Of a DNA stretch of 64,000 bases, positions 63,521 to 64,000 are shown one piece after another (positions within the stretch are counted from its first letter, which is position 1; each line of letters opens with the position of its first letter). The stretch spans positions 111,733 to 175,732 of the forward strand of contig NZ_JNFC01000056.1 in assembly GCF_000756385.1 (NCBI RefSeq). Direction: 5' to 3'. This stretch comes from Sphingopyxis sp. LC363 (GTDB lineage: Bacteria > Pseudomonadota > Alphaproteobacteria > Sphingomonadales > Sphingomonadaceae). The translations under genes were made by a program, and so were the position numbers. Below the pieces are notes generated by a model. The model was not told the origin of the DNA. It worked only from the letters and a program-made list of their open reading frames with translations, and did no database searches.

Positions 63521-63571
63521 GATGACCGGGCGCATAAAGGCTGCGGTGGGCAGCGGCAAGGCGCTCGAAAT

Positions 63572-63750
63572 ATCCTCCCTGTGGCGAAGCCATGGGGAGG
63601 TCGCAGCGCCCTTCGACTGCCTTGCAGGCGCTCCGGATAAACTGCGCCCTCGGCGCAGCGCTGACGGAGGGGCTTTGGCGCACCGCCGCAGCCCCTCCAC
63701 CATCCGCTTCGCGGACGGTCCCCCTCCCCACCGCTAGGCGGCAGGGAGGA
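63572..63750. repeat. R1 dispersed repeat, extended copy
   Basis: Begins ATCCTCCCTGTGGCGAAGCC and ends CGGCAGGGAGGA, with about 45 extra bases in the interior. It occupies the gene-free stretch 63521-63835, which otherwise contains only the possible promoter of the last gene (TTAACC at ~63765). Confidence 0.8.
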
Positions 63751-63835
63751 ACGGGAACCCGCAATTAACCGCATGATGCTACCCTTGGTGCATCCGTCGC
63801 GCTAAAAGGCGGGCATCAGGACAAGGGGAACGGTC

Positions 63836-64000
63836 ATGGCCGACGCGAACCGACGCAGCCGCATCCGGTGGATGGCTGGACGGTCTTTACCCCTTTTGCT
63901 CGGCATCGCCGCGCTTTCGCTTGGCGGCTGCGGTGGCGGAGGCAGCGGCAGCGTCCGTCCGTCGCCGACGCCGGCGCCCCCGCCCGCTCCGGCGCCAACC
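63836..64000 (+). CDS. lipoprotein N-terminus, truncated by window edge
   Basis: Only the first 55 codons are visible. An Arg-rich n-region (ANRRSRIRWMAGR) leads to a hydrophobic stretch and a lipobox ending SLGGC (Cys ~32), then a Gly/Ser linker and a Pro/Ala-rich tail that runs off the window. AAGGGG lies about nine bases before the ATG. It is a secreted lipid-anchored protein; the mature domain is not in the window, so the family is unknown. Confidence 0.75.
   Translation, partial: MADANRRSRIRWMAGRSLPLLLGIAALSLGGCGGGGSGSVRPSPTPAPPPAPAPT

Noticed and set aside
1..64000. tRNA or rRNA genes
   Set aside because: I looked for T-loop and anticodon-arm patterns and found none convincing; a covariance search was not possible.

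Overview
The window is about 64 kb of very GC-rich DNA whose genes, overlaps and repeats fit an alphaproteobacterium of the order Sphingomonadales, probably Sphingopyxis or a close relative. The evidence is the mnmE-mnmG-rsmG-parA-parB order, hemE beside the putative origin, a CYP153 alkane hydroxylase, many ATGA/GTGA start-stop overlaps, and dispersed palindromic repeats. This taxon is inferred from gene content only.

Layout. 1-3.2 kb: M2 peptidase, alpha/beta hydrolase and 2-hydroxychromene-2-carboxylate isomerase, divergent from a marR-emrA-emrB efflux operon (3.3-6.5 kb) with a palindromic operator between them. 6.8-12 kb: a PilZ-XRE fusion regulator, a DUF4336 protein and a glutaryl-CoA dehydrogenase/CoA-transferase pair. 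11-18.9 kb: hemC-hemD-hemX-like, divergent from tsaD-gpsA; then a flippase, a small membrane protein and a ribokinase-family kinase. 19-25.4 kb: EI24 protein and lipoprotein, queG, an ABC-2 exporter, CYP153 and msrB. 25.5-31.3 kb: a four-gene surface-glycan operon (two paralogous GT-C/STT3-like proteins, GtrA, a flavoprotein). 31.4-38.3 kb: patatin, chrA and a pilin-chaperone-usher operon.

38.5-57 kb is the replication and segregation core. parB, parA, rsmG, mnmG and mnmE lie on the minus strand with three parS palindromes; rho, hemJ and hemE follow. A gene-free interval between hemE and the PPDK-regulator gene carries three perfect DnaA boxes beside an AT-rich tract and is the likely chromosomal origin. 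Rightward from it run ppsR-maf-aroE-coaE-dnaQ, hpf and ptsN, so genes point away from the origin on both sides.

57-64 kb: cell-wall hydrolase, DUF4136 lipoprotein, M14 carboxypeptidase, GNAT, an hsp20 gene with a heat-shock promoter and a ROSE-type RNA thermometer, gpmA, dapD with a nucleotidase, and a truncated lipoprotein at the right edge.

The most unusual observations are two unrelated-in-sequence but architecturally identical 270-bp three-armed inverted-repeat elements (40341-40610 and 60918-61187), a probable CTG start for mnmE, a shared 16-bp CtrA-like motif before two genes of the glycan operon, the PilZ-XRE fusion, and the hsp20 thermosensor. No tRNA, rRNA, CRISPR array or transposase gene was seen.
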